Of a DNA stretch of 64,000 nt, positions 62,575 through 64,000 are shown in pieces (position 1 is the stretch's first letter; each line of letters begins with the position of its first letter). The notes below the pieces were generated by a model. That model searched no databases. It was not told the origin of the DNA and saw nothing but the letters and a program-made list of their open reading frames with translations. Both the position numbers and the translations under genes were made by a program. Where the stretch lies: assembly GCF_016917355.1 (NCBI RefSeq), contig NZ_CP070304.1, forward strand, positions 3,410,001 to 3,474,000. Reading direction: 5' to 3'. Origin of the DNA: Glaciimonas sp. PAMC28666 (GTDB lineage: Bacteria; Pseudomonadota; Gammaproteobacteria; Burkholderiales; Burkholderiaceae_D).

Positions 62575-64000
62575 ATGCCTGATATAAAAAATTTGATAAG
62601 CCCTGCTGCTGCAACGTCGGCTGCAGCACCAGCGAATGCAGCCCATGCGGTGAGACTGCACGCGGAAGATGACGTTGTAATCGCACGCAGCCAGCTGGTG
62701 GGTGGCACGGTCCTGGCCGGCGAAGATGTTCGCGTCTCCGGCTTGATACCCTCTGGCCATAAAGTAGCGGTTCGGCAGATTGAACAAGGCCAGGCAGTCA
62801 GACGTTACGGGCAAATTATCGGCTTTGCCAGCCGTACGATTCTGCCCGGCGAGCATGTGCATACCCATAATCTGGTCATGGGTGAATTTGTCCGTGATTA
62901 TGCATTCTGCGTCGATGCAAAACCCACTGTGTTGAAAGAGACACCGGCGACGTTTGACGGCATCGTTCGCGCCAACGGTCGGGTTGCCACCCGCAACTAT
63001 ATTGGGATACTGACGTCCGTTAATTGCTCCGCCACTGTGGCAAGGGCGATCGCGGATCGCTTTCGCAGGGATATTTTTCCAGAAGCGTTGCGCGCATTTC
63101 CGAATGTCGATGGCGTGGTGGCGCTGACCCACGGTGCTGGTTGCGCCGTTGACCCGGAGGGCGAAGGACTGGCCATGCTCCAGCGCACTTTGGGCGGCTA
63201 TGCAAACCATCCAAATTTTGCCGGCGTGTTAGTCATCGGCCTTGGCTGCGAAACTAACCAGATCTCCAGAATCATGGAAACCCAAGGTCTGGTCGAAGCC
63301 GATTTTCTTAAAACGTTCAATATTCAGGAAACCGGCGGAACCGCCAAAACCATTGCGCATGGTGTCGACCTCATCAATCAGATGCTGGCTGAAGCCAACC
63401 GGGTTCACCGCCAACCGGTGCCCGCAAGCCATCTGGTGGTCGGTTTGCAATGCGGCGGCTCGGATGGCTATTCGGGCATCTCGGCCAATCCATCCCTGGG
63501 CGCTGCCGTCGATCTGCTGGTCCAGAACGGCGGGACCGCAATCCTGTCCGAAACACCAGAAATCTATGGAGCTGAACATCTGTTGACACGCCGTGCCGTC
63601 AGTCGCGAGATTGGTGAAAAGCTGGTCAGCCGGATTCACTGGTGGGAAGAATACTGTGCCAGGAACAACGCTGCGATGAACAACAATCCCTCGGCTGGAA
63701 ACAAGGCAGGTGGACTAACCACGGTGCTGGAAAAATCTCTGGGCGGGATTGCCAAAGGCGGCAATACCAATCTGGTCGAGGTCTACGAATACGCTGAACC
63801 GGTGAAGGCCCGCGGCCTGGTTTTTATGGACACTCCGGGTTATGACCCGATATCCGCTACCGGTCAGGTAGCCGGCGGGGCAAATCTCATCTGCTTCACC
63901 ACGGGACGCGGCTCCGCTTACGGTTGCGCACCTACCCCATCCCTGAAAATTGCGACCAACAATGCGCTCTGGAAGCGCCAGCAAGAAGACATGGATCTGA
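62575..64000 (+). CDS. UxaA/GarD-family sugar-acid dehydratase, 3' end cut off
   Basis: An open frame of 475 codons reaching the right edge. It begins with a short Ala-rich extension, then a SAF-like domain (about residues 20-95, ...VRLHAEDDVVIARSQL, HNLVMGEF). From about residue 125 comes the altronate/galactarate dehydratase core (DGIVRANGRVATRNYIGILTSVNCSATVARAIADRF; THGAGCAVDPEGEG; VIGLGCETNQI; LQCGGSDGYSGISANPSLGAAVDLL; GNTNLVEVYEYAEPVKARGLVFMDTPGYDP). It would dehydrate an aldonate or aldarate to a 2-keto-3-deoxy acid. The stop codon lies beyond the window. Confidence 0.88.
   Translation, partial: MPDIKNLISPAAATSAAAPANAAHAVRLHAEDDVVIARSQLVGGTVLAGEDVRVSGLIPSGHKVAVRQIEQGQAVRRYGQIIGFASRTILPGEHVHTHNLVMGEFVRDYAFCVDAKPTVLKETPATFDGIVRANGRVATRNYIGILTSVNCSATVARAIADRFRRDIFPEALRAFPNVDGVVALTHGAGCAVDPEGEGLAMLQRTLGGYANHPNFAGVLVIGLGCETNQISRIMETQGLVEADFLKTFNIQETGGTAKTIAHGVDLINQMLAEANRVHRQPVPASHLVVGLQCGGSDGYSGISANPSLGAAVDLLVQNGGTAILSETPEIYGAEHLLTRRAVSREIGEKLVSRIHWWEEYCARNNAAMNNNPSAGNKAGGLTTVLEKSLGGIAKGGNTNLVEVYEYAEPVKARGLVFMDTPGYDPISATGQVAGGANLICFTTGRGSAYGCAPTPSLKIATNNALWKRQQEDMDL

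Overview
The window looks like chromosomal DNA of a betaproteobacterium of the order Burkholderiales, most like Oxalobacteraceae (Collimonas/Glaciimonas/Herbaspirillum type). This is inferred from gene content and protein style (Tad locus, AraD1/GguC, ornibactin-like siderophore genes, housekeeping genes such as murB, yajQ, argG, argF, orn, rsgA, tldD) and from a moderate GC content. No rRNA, tRNA, CRISPR array, insertion sequence or prophage was seen.

Region 1 (1-18.9 kb, all minus strand) is a Tad/Flp pilus locus. In transcription order it holds: flp pilin, a large TadG-like protein, a TadE-like protein, a secreted unknown, a second small Flp-type pilin, another TadE-like pseudopilin, cpaB/rcpC, the secretin cpaC/rcpA, a tadA ATPase fused to an FHA domain, tadB, tadC, a small secreted cysteine protein, an unknown protein, a DUF192 protein, and then a second copy of the TadG-like/TadE-like pair running off the left edge. 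No TadZ/CpaE or prepilin peptidase gene is present. A sigma-54-like site lies upstream of flp.

Region 2 (18.9-30.1 kb) is accessory and partly decayed. It has a secreted alpha/beta hydrolase, acetoacetate decarboxylase plus 3-hydroxybutyrate dehydrogenase, a dimeric-type dUTPase overlapping an internally deleted cytochrome P450 pseudogene, two tandem PQQ-propeller exported paralogues, a truncated GMC oxidoreductase, and a methyltransferase.

Region 3 (30.2-48.9 kb) is mostly housekeeping: tldD, an ElaA-type acetyltransferase, DAHP synthase, an aspartic protease, yajQ, murB, ppnP, argG, argF, rsgA, an M48 protease, orn, a YecA-type protein, a VOC protein, srkA, DUF2891, an EmrE-type SMR pump, and a divergent LysR/SDR pair. 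In front of the DAHP synthase is what reads as a complete Phe/Tyr transcription attenuator: promoter, leader peptide with four Phe and four Tyr, competing hairpins and an intrinsic terminator. This is the most striking regulatory element in the window.

Region 4 (48.9-57.4 kb) is an iron/siderophore accessory operon. An ECF sigma factor sits behind a Fur box that overlaps its -10. A TAAA-N17-CGTC promoter follows, then mbtH, a type II thioesterase, a phosphopantetheinyl transferase, a SyrP/OrbG-like dioxygenase and a ferric-siderophore ABC uptake system with a FhuF-like reductase. No NRPS, exporter or TonB receptor is present.

Region 5 (57.4-64 kb) is a sugar-acid operon: a divergent LysR regulator, an AraD1/GguC-family enzyme, a complete polar-amino-acid-type ABC importer and the start of a UxaA/GarD-family dehydratase cut by the right edge. 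Short 9-12 bp tandem repeats recur at gene ends through the window.
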